A stretch of DNA of 64,000 nucleotides from Nocardia sp. SYP-A9097 (GCF_009649815.1 NZ_WJIC01000035.1:1-64000), one strand, 5' to 3'. Counted from the stretch's first letter, positions 25,567 to 35,585 are shown. A program made the numbers and translations. Notes: a model not told the origin generated them from the sequence alone.

Positions 25567-28500
25567 TCAGAGCAGCGTTGGTTCGTCGGGTGTGGCCACG
25601 TGTGAGCGCACCGCGGCGGGTACCGGCAGGATGCGTTCGTCCTCGAGCTCGGTCACCGAGATGCACGTGCCGGAGCAGATGCGATCGAGCAATTGTGCTT
25701 GGGCTGAATGTAATTCGATGCAGCGTCCCAGCACGTTCAAAAGCTCGAGTAGTTCGGTGGTGAACCTCGCAGGCCATTCCGCTGGATGAATGTCGTCCAG
25801 GGGCGACGTGCGTTTGCCGCTCGGGATCCGTTTGCGATAGTCGAACCAGTGCTTGACCACCTTCAGCCCGGACACCTCGTATTCCCAGACCTCTTGCGGC
25901 ACTGGCGTGATACGACCGGACCCGATGTGCAGCGTTTCGGTGTCTGCGGAATATCCGACAGACTCGGGCATATCCTCGGCCGTGTCCGGAATTGTCTCGA
26001 CGACGCGTGGCTTCCGTTCGCCGCTGAGCCTCGGTGCACCGTGTGGGCGGCTCTGGACGGGATCGACGAGGCGGTGTCCAAAAGTATGGAGCCACAACAC
26101 TTCACGCCCAAGACGTACGGCATCGGTCCAGCACTGGTGGTCGGCGGTGAGCGGTATGCGCACGCCAGGGGTTCGCAAATTCTCCGCGAATCGTTCCGTG
26201 TATCCCCGGTGTGACGCGACCGCCGCAATGTAGGCGAGGAGATCCTCAGCGGAGACCGAGGCTTTGATCCGACTGCTCATCTGAATGAGAAGGCCGGGAG
26301 CGATGTTCGGTATCAGCCCGGCAGCATCCCTGTACATCGGTAGTACGCGTCCACCGCGACCGTTGAAGTGGTGGACGCTCGGGACCAGTTCGGTGAATAC
26401 CAGTGCCGGACCGGTGGTGATGGGGTGGGCATGCTGCTCGGTCACATAGATCTGGTTCTGCCCGCGCACCTCCCAGAGCGGACGCCGTACAAAGTCGATG
26501 ACTCGGGCATCGTAGATCAGGTGTTGGCGGTCGAAGCTGCGCAGAGCAAGCGGTTCGATTGCTGGTTGACCGACGTTCTCCTCGCTGATCGGCGTTGGTG
26601 TCGGTGCTGTTCCGTGCAGGGGCAAGGGCGTTGTGGTTAGGGAGCGGTCCCTGGTCACCTTCATCAGGTCGGGCTTCTCGTCGGTGGAACTTCGTATCAG
26701 CCGTGCCCACCGCCGGTTCAGTGTCGCTGTGTCCGGTGCTTGTACCCAGTTGCGGTTCGGTGTCACGCCGGTCTGCGACCACGGCAACAGATCACCGAGC
26801 AGGGGATACCGGTCCCAGTTTCCGCTGCTGACCGGAGCGAAGGGAGCATGCCAGCCATCCTGTGTCGCGGACCATTGCGGCCCTTCGGGTTCCAGGTCGG
26901 ACAGTGCGGAGAACTTGTCGGCGCGGCCCCCCTCAACTGCCGTGTACTGAACCAGTGCCGGCTTATCGTTGTTCCCGGTGCCATAACGCGCGAAGACGCT
27001 GATACACAGCCGATGCTTGACCCCAGGGAACACTCGGGTGCCGACCGGCGGCTGATGCTCTTCCGGAGAGACATCGATGATCCAGCCTTCATCGGCGGTC
27101 CGCCGCAGGTATTCGCGCATCCCCGAGTAGCCGCGCCCCGTCGTGAAGGAGGACGGCGTAATGAATGCGACGATCCCACCAGGGGCATCGGGGTGCGCGT
27201 CGAATACCTTCCATGTCGCCCAACGCCAGAAGAACACATAGAGATTCGACAGTACGTACTCGTACCGTCCCAGCCCTTTCGCCCGGAAGGCATCCAGCGG
27301 GGCTTTCTCGCCGCGGGCCCCGCCGCCGGATTCGATCCATGCGCCGAGACCGCGAGCATGCTCGCGGTACGGCGGATTTCCAATGACCACGAACACCCGC
27401 GAATCGCGTTTCACCTTGTTCGCTCTGGAACGGGATCGGGCGATCGGCTCGAGGATCGACGGAATGTAGCTCTGCTCGATGTACGGGTCGTCCAGGGTGT
27501 CAGCGACGTAGAACCGGACTTGCCGCTCCGGTATCTCGGCCTTGTGCTGCGACTTGAGGGCTTGGTGGATGCGCAGTTCGGCCACCGCGAAGGGGCCGGT
27601 CTGTCGTTCGAATCCGATGAGCCGGCTGAACAGCGCTCGCAATTGGGGCGGCACGGCTCCGGTTCCCTGCTCCTCGGCTACCGTGCGCGCCACGCGGTCG
27701 ATGATGTTGAGCAGGAACGTGCCGGTGCCCATCGCGGGATCGACAATCTCCACATCATCGGTTGCCAATCCCCAGTCTTTGCCCAGCCGCTGGCGTAGCA
27801 GTTGATCGACGAAGCGCACTATGAAGGACACCACTTCGTTGGGCGTGTAATAGGACCCACTCTTCTGTCGCAGGGCGGGATCGTATTTCTCCAGGAACCG
27901 TTCGTAGAAGAGCAGATACGTGTCGGTATTGCCGTTGCTGAGGGCGTCCCAGTCGACGGTGCCCACCACACGCTGCAGAGTCTTCACCACGACGCTGCGG
28001 TCCTCTACCCCGTGTGCGGTCAGCACAGCGAGAGATCTGCCCATCAGCGAGTGTTTCTTGCCGAGCAGTTCAGCGATCTCCGCCAACGAACGATTGTCGA
28101 AGGAAATGCCGTCCACGCGAGCCAGTAGCAGAGCGAAAGTGACTGTCTGCGCATAGGAGTCGGCGAATTCGGCATCGGAGAGCCCCGGGAACATGAACTG
28201 CCGCCAGTCCTCGGCCAGTCCGGTGAAGATGGGCTTTTCCTCGACACCGGTCTGCTCGCGCACGATGGTGTCGGCAACCTCAGCACGCAGTAACTGGCAC
28301 AGGTTGGCCAGAGCGCGTACCAGTTGGGGCACCGCGCGCGGCGGATCGGGCTTCCACAGCAGGAAATCGGTGAGTACCCTGGCGAATTCGCCGTCGTCGG
28401 CACGCAAACCGGAATCCGCGTGCCGGAGGTCACCATTGAGATGAGCGACCTCCCCGATGCGCTCGCCGTATCGGAACACAGCCCAGTGCGATCCGTCGGT

Positions 28501-28875
28501 GTACAGCACATTGGGCAGCAACGAGAGTTTGTCCCATTGATCCCGCTCGTGCTGGTTTGGTTTCCATAGCGTCGGGACCTTTCGGCCGGGCGCCTTCAAC
28601 TCGGCGTATCCCGCGCGAGCACCTGCCACGTCCACCATGAAGTCCGGGCGGACACCCAGTGGTTTGAGGGACGCTTCTGCCACCGTCAATACCGATACGC
28701 CGAGCGCGGCGCCGACCTCCGTGATCAGATCGCAGAATGGTCCACTGAGCTGGTGTTCGGCGCCACCAGAACCGGTCCTGAGTCGAGGACCCACCGCTCC
28801 TCCGAACCTGGAAATCGCCGCCGCGAGCGAATCCGAAAAGCTTTCCAGGCCAACATACTTAGACTTGCGCCCCAC
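25567..28875 (-). CDS. Type ISP-like restriction-modification enzyme
   Basis: This 1102-aa single polypeptide combines nuclease and N6-adenine methyltransferase. The N-terminal nuclease has P77-D78 in GVRPDFMVDV and E92-L-K94 in YAELK. The methyltransferase has motif I VDPAMGTGTFL (about 378) and motif IV VIGNPPY (about 497). The C-terminal part contains SGLKVVKHWFDYRKR, typical of type ISP specificity/C-terminal domains. The SF2 helicase of LlaGI-type enzymes is absent between nuclease and methylase, so it is closer to a type IIG layout with an ISP-type C-terminus. The GTG 28875 start has GGGGA upstream. Protection and cutting would both depend on this one gene, as no separate methylase or specificity gene is adjacent. 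Confidence 0.88.
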   Translation of the reverse strand: MGRKSKYVGLESFSDSLAAAISRFGGAVGPRLRTGSGGAEHQLSGPFCDLITEVGAALGVSVLTVAEASLKPLGVRPDFMVDVAGARAGYAELKAPGRKVPTLWKPNQHERDQWDKLSLLPNVLYTDGSHWAVFRYGERIGEVAHLNGDLRHADSGLRADDGEFARVLTDFLLWKPDPPRAVPQLVRALANLCQLLRAEVADTIVREQTGVEEKPIFTGLAEDWRQFMFPGLSDAEFADSYAQTVTFALLLARVDGISFDNRSLAEIAELLGKKHSLMGRSLAVLTAHGVEDRSVVVKTLQRVVGTVDWDALSNGNTDTYLLFYERFLEKYDPALRQKSGSYYTPNEVVSFIVRFVDQLLRQRLGKDWGLATDDVEIVDPAMGTGTFLLNIIDRVARTVAEEQGTGAVPPQLRALFSRLIGFERQTGPFAVAELRIHQALKSQHKAEIPERQVRFYVADTLDDPYIEQSYIPSILEPIARSRSRANKVKRDSRVFVVIGNPPYREHARGLGAWIESGGGARGEKAPLDAFRAKGLGRYEYVLSNLYVFFWRWATWKVFDAHPDAPGGIVAFITPSSFTTGRGYSGMREYLRRTADEGWIIDVSPEEHQPPVGTRVFPGVKHRLCISVFARYGTGNNDKPALVQYTAVEGGRADKFSALSDLEPEGPQWSATQDGWHAPFAPVSSGNWDRYPLLGDLLPWSQTGVTPNRNWVQAPDTATLNRRWARLIRSSTDEKPDLMKVTRDRSLTTTPLPLHGTAPTPTPISEENVGQPAIEPLALRSFDRQHLIYDARVIDFVRRPLWEVRGQNQIYVTEQHAHPITTGPALVFTELVPSVHHFNGRGGRVLPMYRDAAGLIPNIAPGLLIQMSSRIKASVSAEDLLAYIAAVASHRGYTERFAENLRTPGVRIPLTADHQCWTDAVRLGREVLWLHTFGHRLVDPVQSRPHGAPRLSGERKPRVVETIPDTAEDMPESVGYSADTETLHIGSGRITPVPQEVWEYEVSGLKVVKHWFDYRKRIPSGKRTSPLDDIHPAEWPARFTTELLELLNVLGRCIELHSAQAQLLDRICSGTCISVTELEDERILPVPAAVRSHVATPDEPTLL

Positions 28876-28937
28876 CAGTATCCCCGCTGCACTTGATATT
28901 TCGCTGTATTCAAGATGCTCACATACGAAATCTGTTT

Positions 28938-28948
28938 GTGCAGTGCAC
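28938..28948. promoter_or_regulatory. Palindrome upstream of the type ISP gene
   Basis: GTGCA-G-TGCAC is a perfect 11-base palindrome, 63 bases upstream of the type ISP start. It is the size and shape of a small operator or a C-protein-like site, but no matching regulator gene is adjacent. It could be chance. Confidence 0.25.
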
Positions 28949-28992
28949 TTCTCGGTTCTCGGTGCTTGCTGGCCATGTGCTACTGAGCCGTC

Positions 28993-30978
28993 TCAGTCCA
29001 CGATGACTCCGTGCCACGCGAAGTCGCGCGCTCGGCTCAGAGCGACCATGGTCTGGCGGTCGGCCAGTTCGGCCCTGTCTCTTTCGCCCGCGGTGAGCTG
29101 CTCTCGCGGCTTGGCCGACTGCACGCTGAGGTGGAATACAGACCGGAAGTCCATGCCTTTGGCACGGAAGACGGTGCCGACCTTCACCAGCTCATGTGCT
29201 GTGCCGTCATGCTTTTCGAGAGACAGGGTGGGGATCCCCGCGCTCTCCAACACCTCTTGATAGTCCTTGGCTTCCTTTTTCGTCAGGGCGATCACCGCCA
29301 GGTCGGCATGGGGACGCTGGGACTCGGCTACCGCCTGAACGAGTGCGTCGTTGACCTCGGCGCGGCGCAAGTGCCGGGTAACTACCCGGCCGCCCGGCAG
29401 CATGACTTCGGTGTCGCGCAGCACGAAACCCGGTTCGCCGTCGAGATCGCCAACACTGTTGGTGGCATCGATACGCCCGGCATACTGATGGATCGCCTCC
29501 CGATTGCGATAGTTGACGCGCAGGACAGCACCGCGACCGATGATGGGAATGCCTGCATCGGCCAAACGCCAGCCACCCGGATAGACCTGCTGTTGGCCGT
29601 CGCCGACGAGCAACAGTTGAGAATCCGTTCTACCGCCGGCGATCTGATGTACGAGACGTAATTCCATCAGCGTGAAGTCCTGGACCTCATCAACGACGAC
29701 CAGGCCGTAGGGGTCTTCCGCCGGTGTTGATCGCAGCGTGGTGATCGCCTTGCGAATGACGTCGTTGAAGTCGTCGACGTGGCGGTCGCGCAGCCGTTCC
29801 TGATAGGGCTCGTAGAGCAAAGTCCACACGGCGGCACGCCGGTCATCGTCGAGCCGGATGCGGTTGCGGCCGCTGCGTTCGATCTTTTGATATTCGGCGA
29901 GAGTGGTGATCCCGCGGCCCTTGATAACACGATTGAGTTCGTCCCGCCAGTAGCGCAGGTCGCTTTCGATGGGTGCGAGCTGGGTTCGTGCCTTGGTCCA
30001 GGCGAGGTTGAACGCGGTGTCCACACTCGTGTCGTCGAGATTGAACCGCACCTGGCGATCATTGAGGAATCGCGTTGTCCAGGCATGCAATCCGACGAAC
30101 TCCGCACGGTCGCCCACTCGTGGCGCGAGCCGCTGGAAGCTGGTGCTGTGATAGCCGGGGAGGGTCCGCACGAAGCTGGTGAAGAGCATCCGCCCCGGAT
30201 TCCGCTTGGCGAATCGCGCCATACGGTGCAGTGCTACAACGCTTTTGCCGGTGCCAGCCGGACCACTGAAGCGTGCCGGTCCGTTGAACGTGCGGTTCAC
30301 CAGCCCGATTTGTTCCGGGTCGAGGAAGGTTGTCCATTCCTCGAATGGGCGGGCGAGCGCGGCGTCGCGCTCGCCTTCCTGGAGTTGGGCTGGATCGAAA
30401 AGATCTTCAGTGGTGGCGACTTTCGCAACCGGAGCATCGCTGGTGGAGATCAGCTCGAACCGTTGAGCGCGGGCGGCAACTGTCGACGCCAGTTGCTGTG
30501 CGCGGCCGCGTGACATGGCGACTTCGGTCTCGAGAAGCGTTCGGCGGATGCTCGATTCATCGACCGATCGAATCCCCACGCTCGTATCGACCACCGTGGC
30601 TGTCGGCATGAGCAGCATGAGTTCCAACATGTGCGGGGCATACTGACTGCGCCCCTGGACAAGTCCAGCGAAGGTATCCTCCGCATGTGTGCGGATACGT
30701 TGTAATCGCTCTGCGGCTGGCGTGATCTCGGTCAGAACCAGGGCGTAAACGCCGGTGGGGCCGATCGCGAAGGCTCCCGCCCGGTCCGTGGACGGTCTGC
30801 GGTCAATCACCACATGCCATCCCGGCTCCATGAGTGGGACCGAAAGGAACCTGCGCCATTCGGCGGTGAGGTTCGGAATCTCAGCGAGCTTGCGCTCCAC
30901 CCAGCGCACCCGACGTTCACGATTTAGATCTGGCACCCTGCCCCCTGACAAGATCGAATCTGCCGCTGGTGTAACCAT
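28993..30978 (-). CDS. UvrD-like SF1 helicase with degenerate NERD-like N-terminus
   Basis: The protein is about 661 aa from ATG 30978. The frame is open to 31221, and ATG 31089 is another candidate; no start has a clear ribosome binding site. The N-terminal region (RRVRWVERKLAEIPNL... GAFAIGPTGVYALVLTE) resembles a NERD nuclease fold, but the catalytic ExK is replaced, so it may only bind. The SF1 core is intact: Walker A SGPAGTGKS (about 239), Walker B LVVVDEVQDFTLMELRLVHQ, motif III LLLVGDGQQQVYPGG and VALSRARDFAW. A truncated paralogue lies at 19449-20534. Helicases of this shape are common in defence islands, but the precise role is unknown. Confidence 0.82.
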   Translation of the reverse strand: MVTPAADSILSGGRVPDLNRERRVRWVERKLAEIPNLTAEWRRFLSVPLMEPGWHVVIDRRPSTDRAGAFAIGPTGVYALVLTEITPAAERLQRIRTHAEDTFAGLVQGRSQYAPHMLELMLLMPTATVVDTSVGIRSVDESSIRRTLLETEVAMSRGRAQQLASTVAARAQRFELISTSDAPVAKVATTEDLFDPAQLQEGERDAALARPFEEWTTFLDPEQIGLVNRTFNGPARFSGPAGTGKSVVALHRMARFAKRNPGRMLFTSFVRTLPGYHSTSFQRLAPRVGDRAEFVGLHAWTTRFLNDRQVRFNLDDTSVDTAFNLAWTKARTQLAPIESDLRYWRDELNRVIKGRGITTLAEYQKIERSGRNRIRLDDDRRAAVWTLLYEPYQERLRDRHVDDFNDVIRKAITTLRSTPAEDPYGLVVVDEVQDFTLMELRLVHQIAGGRTDSQLLLVGDGQQQVYPGGWRLADAGIPIIGRGAVLRVNYRNREAIHQYAGRIDATNSVGDLDGEPGFVLRDTEVMLPGGRVVTRHLRRAEVNDALVQAVAESQRPHADLAVIALTKKEAKDYQEVLESAGIPTLSLEKHDGTAHELVKVGTVFRAKGMDFRSVFHLSVQSAKPREQLTAGERDRAELADRQTMVALSRARDFAWHGVIVD

Positions 30979-31217
30979 ATCGCGCGGCAGATCGACTGGC
31001 AGGTGAATTACGTTATGCGGCAGAGTGTTTGACGGGGCGAATCTTCTCTTCGCTGCTGATAGGAGGTACCTGTTGCCGGTGCGGGACATCACAGTGTCGG
31101 GCGCGCGGTCCTCATCTCCGAGGGCATTCGTGCCTTGCCGGATTGTCCTGTCCGGGAACCGATTCGAGTTGCACGGCACCGGCGGTGATGAGGGTGATGC
31201 GGGGCGGACGCCCGTGT

Positions 31218-31682
31218 TCAACGAGGGGTGTGGCGATCGGGAAATTGGAAGATGGTCGCGGGTTTCGGGCCGAAGTCGTCGTTCAATTGTTCGCTTGCGG
31301 CGCGGGCCCGCTCACACGGTGGGTTGCAGTCGCGATGGTGGCCGCTGGCTTCGATCGCCTCCGTTTGCGTCATACGACTTTCGGACTCCGCAACGGTGTG
31401 TGCTTCGAGCATCTTCAGGCGTGGACCGTATCGCTCCGCCGTCTCCGTACTTACCGATCCCGAGTTGACTATTCGTTTCGCCCAATGCCATTCGTTGCGC
31501 TCGGCGATCTCGAGTAGTTGCCGCAATCGGCCGCAGCTTCTGACGTTGTGTCCTGGTCCGGCAATGCAGTGGCGATGTGGGTAAAGCAGCGCGCTGACGC
31601 CGTGTGGGTAACGCAGGTCGACTCGATAATCTGACACAGGGTGGTGATCGAGTCGGGAATACACGCCGGTCATCGCCGCCAC
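31218..31682 (-). CDS. Unknown 154-aa protein
   Basis: The frame starts at GTG 31682 and overlaps the end of the small membrane-protein gene by 13 bases. The stretch RYPHGVSALLYPHRHCIAGP and the helix LRQLLEIAERNEWHWAKRIV look like real protein. No known family is recognised, and the C-terminal third is polar. His, Cys and Trp are enriched. It probably forms a two-gene unit with the small membrane protein. Confidence 0.5.
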   Translation of the reverse strand: MAAMTGVYSRLDHHPVSDYRVDLRYPHGVSALLYPHRHCIAGPGHNVRSCGRLRQLLEIAERNEWHWAKRIVNSGSVSTETAERYGPRLKMLEAHTVAESESRMTQTEAIEASGHHRDCNPPCERARAASEQLNDDFGPKPATIFQFPDRHTPR

Positions 31683-31888
31683 CGTCCTGCCGCGCCCTCG
31701 ACGCGGTGCCGTCCGTGCGCAGGCCTGGCCATCATGGGATAGGTGCTGCCGGTGGACAATTCGAGACGGAACGCGGTTGCTCGGGCTTGGTGGCCGTTAT
31801 TTTCGCGGAGGTCCGCCACCAGTGCGCTGAGGATGGTGATCAGGCCGCCGATGAACAGGATGAGCAAAACCCAAGATTCCCAAAGCAT
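31670..31888 (-). CDS. Small membrane protein, 72 aa
   Basis: The start ATG 31888 is chosen for the AAAGGGGA ribosome binding site just upstream. One strong membrane segment (WVLLILFIGGLITILSALVA, residues 5-24) is followed by a basic tail. It is the first gene of a two-gene minus-strand unit and diverges from the XRE regulator. The function is unknown. Confidence 0.55.
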   Translation of the reverse strand: MLWESWVLLILFIGGLITILSALVADLRENNGHQARATAFRLELSTGSTYPMMARPAHGRHRVEGAAGRWRR

Positions 31889-32084
31889 TTGAATGTCCCC
31901 TTTGTCGGTATTCGCTCTGGTTGCCGAGTGGCGGCGGCTTGGCCGAGGTCGTCGCCGGGTATGGGTCAAGTAGACACCGAATTGCTTCAATGGACCTCGC
32001 GAATTGGCCCGGTCGTGAAACTATGGTGGAGGGCCATATTGGTCCGGTCCAAATAGTGCCAACCCGGATAGCGAGGCTAATGAA

Positions 32085-32978
32085 ATGAGCACCGTTTCCC
32101 GCAGAGCATTTGGAAAATTTCTTCGCGAAATCCGCGAAGGGGCGAAAGTCAGTGGGCTGTCAGCCGGACTGCATATCGAGACGTCCAAGCAGACCTTGCT
32201 GCGTCTGGAGGACGGCATCTCTACCAAGATCGCTACGGCGCAGATAGGTCAACTACTCGACCTGTACAAAGTGGCACCGGAGGTCCGGACCGAGGCATTG
32301 CGGCTCTGGGGTGAGGTGAGGGAACAGGCGAAACAGGATAAGCTGCAAGGCAATTCGAAGGGTTTTTGGCAGCCGTACGCGGATCAGTTCGCTTCGCACT
32401 TCCCGCACTACCTGCGTTTGGAGGCGGCGGCCAATTGCCTCATCGCACACCAGCTCGTCCTGGTGCCCGGGTTGTTGCAGACGGCCGACTACCGTCGGGC
32501 GCTCGCTCGTCTCGAAGTCCCTGGGTTATCGGCCGTAAATGTCGAACGCCGGATCGAGCTGGCCGAACAGCGACAAGTCAGATTGACCGATAGCGGGTTC
32601 AGGACTGACGTTCTCCTGTCCGAGGCCGTGCTGCGCCACCGGCCATGCACGCCCGCCGTCATGGCGGTCCAGATGCGCTGGCTGGCGGAGGTTGGCAACC
32701 GCGACAACGTCAGCGTTCGGGTGGTTCCATTCGCTACCGGCCCGCACCAGGGGTTGGCGATTCAGTCGTTTCACATGCTTGAATTTCCGCGCCTGGACAG
32801 TGGTTTGGACGAACCGACGGTTGTCTACCTCGAAGGTGCGATTGGTGCGCTCTATCACGAGCAAGCCGACGTCGTGGCCCGATATCAGCAAGCGATCTCG
32901 GCGCTGCGAGCGGTAGCGTTGTCTGAAGACGGCACCCGAGACCTGGTGTTGCGAGTTGCGAAGGAGTATGAGGCGTGA
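32085..32978 (+). CDS. XRE-family regulator with DUF5753 domain
   Basis: The 297-aa protein has an N-terminal helix-turn-helix (FGKFLREIREGAKVSGLSAG to LLRLEDGIS, residues 9-48) and a DUF5753 ligand-binding-like domain with LVPGLLQTADYRRAL, ERRIELAEQRQ and the C-terminal YLEGAIGALYHE. This family pairs with small DUF397 proteins in actinobacteria (WhiJ/BldB-like control of development and antibiotics). The next gene is exactly such a DUF397 protein and overlaps it by four bases. Confidence 0.92.
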   Translation: MSTVSRRAFGKFLREIREGAKVSGLSAGLHIETSKQTLLRLEDGISTKIATAQIGQLLDLYKVAPEVRTEALRLWGEVREQAKQDKLQGNSKGFWQPYADQFASHFPHYLRLEAAANCLIAHQLVLVPGLLQTADYRRALARLEVPGLSAVNVERRIELAEQRQVRLTDSGFRTDVLLSEAVLRHRPCTPAVMAVQMRWLAEVGNRDNVSVRVVPFATGPHQGLAIQSFHMLEFPRLDSGLDEPTVVYLEGAIGALYHEQADVVARYQQAISALRAVALSEDGTRDLVLRVAKEYEA

Positions 32979-33166
32979 ACAGTCAACCGCCCGTTCGGCA
33001 GTGGTACAAGTCCAGTCGATCTTCGAATGCCGCCGACTGTGTTGAGGTGTACCAGGATGGCGATCGGGTCGGGGTGCGCGACTCGAAGAACCTGGGTGGT
33101 CCGGAGCTGTGGTTCTCCAGCGAAACGTGGGATGCGTTCTTGGAGAGCGGAATTTGGAAGTCTTGA
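32975..33166 (+). CDS. DUF397 small partner protein
   Basis: This 63-aa protein starts at GTG 32975 and overlaps the XRE gene as GTGA. It has the DUF397 hallmark WYKSSRSSNAADCVEV and ends with VRDSK...WDAFLESGI. Family members act with the XRE/DUF5753 regulator, possibly as an antagonist. Some pairs have been proposed to behave as toxin-antitoxin modules. Confidence 0.92.
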   Translation: MNSQPPVRQWYKSSRSSNAADCVEVYQDGDRVGVRDSKNLGGPELWFSSETWDAFLESGIWKS

Positions 33167-33179
33167 TCCCAAATAGACA

Positions 33180-33212
33180 AGTGCCCCCGACCGGAAATCC
33201 GTTCGGGGCACT
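33180..33212. terminator. Hairpin between convergent genes
   Basis: AGTGCCCC (33180-33187) pairs with GGGGCACT (33205-33212). The inner CGG/CCG pair around AAAT extends the stem. It lies 13 bases after the DUF397 stop and 39 bases after the end of the convergent helicase gene, so it may stop both transcripts. There is no T tract, which is common for actinobacterial terminators. Confidence 0.7.
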
Positions 33213-33250
33213 CGCCTATTCAGGGCTATTTCGACTGTGACGGTAGGTCA

Positions 33251-35476
33251 TCAGCCGAGCAGCTCCGATTTCTTGCCGTTCCAGGTGACCACGAGCTCAT
33301 CGCGTGCCCGGCTCGCCGCCACGTAGAGCAGCGAGCGCTCACGCAGCATGGCCTCCTCCCTCTCCTCCTCGAGGACGGCCCGCATGCCACCGGCGGCAGA
33401 CATATGGGTTTCACCGACCCCGGCGAGGATGACGCGGGAGAACTCCATGCCCTTTGACCGGTGCATGGTGAGCACCTGCACCACGCCGGGTGCGGCTGGA
33501 TTGCCTTCGAGCGCTTGAGCTTTGATGTCACGCTGGACCAAAGCTGTGACGAACTCATCGCGATCCTGCTGTCCGCGGGTGAGTACGGCAACGGTGCCCG
33601 GATCGACTCCCTCATTGAGCCATTGCCAGACCAGGTCGGTGATCCTGTCGAATTGTTCTGTGGCCGTATAGCATTCGATCTGCTGAGGATTCGGCCCCAG
33701 CCGTGCGGACCGGTAGCCATTGGTGGATTCCTCGCCTTGCTCGAGGTCGTGGTAGTCACCACCGGTCAGGATGTTCACCGCGAAGTGCAGATTCTGTGCC
33801 GTGGTTCGATAATTGAGCGTCAGTCGCCGAGCGCGGCCGACAATCTTGATTCCGAAGCGGGACAACACCACTGGTTGCCCGTAAATCCGCTGATGCGAGT
33901 CCTCAGCGATGAACAGGTCGTTGGGTCCATCAGCCGCCAGGGCACGCAGGAGCGCCCAGTGGGTTGCATGCAGATCCTGAGCCTCGTCTACCAGGACGTG
34001 GTCGGCGAGGAACGGCTGGCCGGCGGTTACCCGGTGTTGCAGATACTCGGCGGCGACGGCTAGCACCTCGGGGAAGCTCAGGCTCCCATCGTCGCGACTC
34101 TTCTGGCGGAATGCTTCGACCAGCATCCACACCGAGAGCCGCTGCGCCCGGTTCAGCCGGACACCGCGCCCGGCCCGCGCCACCTTCGCATACTGGTCAA
34201 CGGTCGTCACTCGATTCGCGAGAACGACTGAGACGTATTCCCTTTCAAGGAATCCCGGGTTGGCGAGACGAGGTTCGAGGCCGCTCCGCACGGACTTGGC
34301 CACAGCACGCCAGACATGATCCGTCCGGGTTCGCTTCGGGGAGACACCACGGCGTGCGGGGCCGAACAATACTTCGAGCGCCGCGGTGAGGTCGGTCGCC
34401 ATGTGGAGAACCGCACCGGCGAGCTTGTCGATCCCCGCCACATACACGCCCGGATCGCCAGGGCGTTGCGCGATCCGCAACTCCGGATCGAGGACGCGCA
34501 GATCCGCTTCGAGACCCATGGCGAGGGTTTTGTTGTACGTGGTCAAGATGATTCGCGCATTCGGGTCACGTTTGGCGAGCATTCGTGCGCGATGAATCGC
34601 CACCACGGTCTTGCCGGTACCCGCTCCGCCGGAGAGCCGAAACGGACCACTGAAGTCTCGTGCGACGTAAGCCCGCTGCTGGGGGTGCAGGAAGGTCCGC
34701 CAGGCCGCGAAGTCTCCGCCTTCCAGGACACGGCGCAGTTCGTCGTTGCTGTCGATGAGGGTGAACTGCATCTGCGAGGCCGGGTTGTCGAGTGCGTCGA
34801 TGATCTGATCGTTCTCGCCGAGAGTGCGATCGATCCGCGACGAGGTGAACCCGAGCTTCTCCCGAATGTCGTCGATGCTTGTGCCACAGGCGAGTTCGAG
34901 CAGGGCGTTGCCCTGCCATCCGCCGACCTCGGCCGCCAGTTCGTTGATCGCGTAATCGTCGGCCGCCGCGAGTGCGCGTTCGGCGACATCCTCGGGAAGG
35001 CCGAGGCATTCGACCAGATCGGCCAGGGTGAATCCGACCTTGGTGAGATAGGGGAGGGCGCCGGTGATGATCCTGCTCAGCTGCCCGGTGCGATCGGGCA
35101 CCACAGAACGCCGCTGACGCTCGGCCTTGCCATTTGTTCCTCCGAGAATGGCTTCCAGCACATTGTTCACCGGGTTGACGCGGAGCACCGATTTCGCCGC
35201 CATGGCGATGGCGTCGTCGTGCGGCCAGGTTCCGAGATAGAGGTAGTAGGTGTCCCCGGCCGAGCTGTCCACGCGGAACAGCACGGCCCGGAACTTGAGG
35301 TCGACCCGCCCGGTCCGCACGCGGGAGTCCGCCGAGTTCCTGATCGGCTCGATGTGCAATCCGGGTGTGGCGTCGTTGATTTGGATCTTCTGCAGGAAGT
35401 CGAGGACTTTGCCCTTGAGAGACCCGTCCAGCTTCGGCATCGACTTCGGATGGGTTCCCATCACCACATATGCCAT
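33251..35476 (-). CDS. UvrD-type SF1 helicase with RelE/ParE-like N-terminal domain
   Basis: The 741-aa protein starts at ATG 35476, after GGGGG. The first 90 residues (SADSRVRTGRVDLKFRAVLF, then YYLYLGTWPHDDAIAMA) have the beta-sheet pattern of RelE/ParE-type folds found at the front of some UvrD-like proteins. The helicase core is intact: Walker A SGGAGTGKTVVAIH (about 281), Walker B HVLVDEAQDLHATHW, motif III LFIAEDSHQRIYGQ and VAASRARDELVV. It is a different lineage from the helicase at 28993-30978. It converges on the XRE/DUF397 pair and is 109 bases from the three-gene operon, in the same direction. Whether it belongs to that operon is unclear. Confidence 0.85.
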   Translation of the reverse strand: MAYVVMGTHPKSMPKLDGSLKGKVLDFLQKIQINDATPGLHIEPIRNSADSRVRTGRVDLKFRAVLFRVDSSAGDTYYLYLGTWPHDDAIAMAAKSVLRVNPVNNVLEAILGGTNGKAERQRRSVVPDRTGQLSRIITGALPYLTKVGFTLADLVECLGLPEDVAERALAAADDYAINELAAEVGGWQGNALLELACGTSIDDIREKLGFTSSRIDRTLGENDQIIDALDNPASQMQFTLIDSNDELRRVLEGGDFAAWRTFLHPQQRAYVARDFSGPFRLSGGAGTGKTVVAIHRARMLAKRDPNARIILTTYNKTLAMGLEADLRVLDPELRIAQRPGDPGVYVAGIDKLAGAVLHMATDLTAALEVLFGPARRGVSPKRTRTDHVWRAVAKSVRSGLEPRLANPGFLEREYVSVVLANRVTTVDQYAKVARAGRGVRLNRAQRLSVWMLVEAFRQKSRDDGSLSFPEVLAVAAEYLQHRVTAGQPFLADHVLVDEAQDLHATHWALLRALAADGPNDLFIAEDSHQRIYGQPVVLSRFGIKIVGRARRLTLNYRTTAQNLHFAVNILTGGDYHDLEQGEESTNGYRSARLGPNPQQIECYTATEQFDRITDLVWQWLNEGVDPGTVAVLTRGQQDRDEFVTALVQRDIKAQALEGNPAAPGVVQVLTMHRSKGMEFSRVILAGVGETHMSAAGGMRAVLEEEREEAMLRERSLLYVAASRARDELVVTWNGKKSELLG

Positions 35477-35585
35477 GTCTGACCCCCGTCGATCATCGTG
35501 TTCCAGATCCATAGCTTGCCGTAGTTGTTCGCTCTCCGATCGAGGAGGTCAGCGTTACGGATTCAGAATGGTCGGGCCCTGGAAC

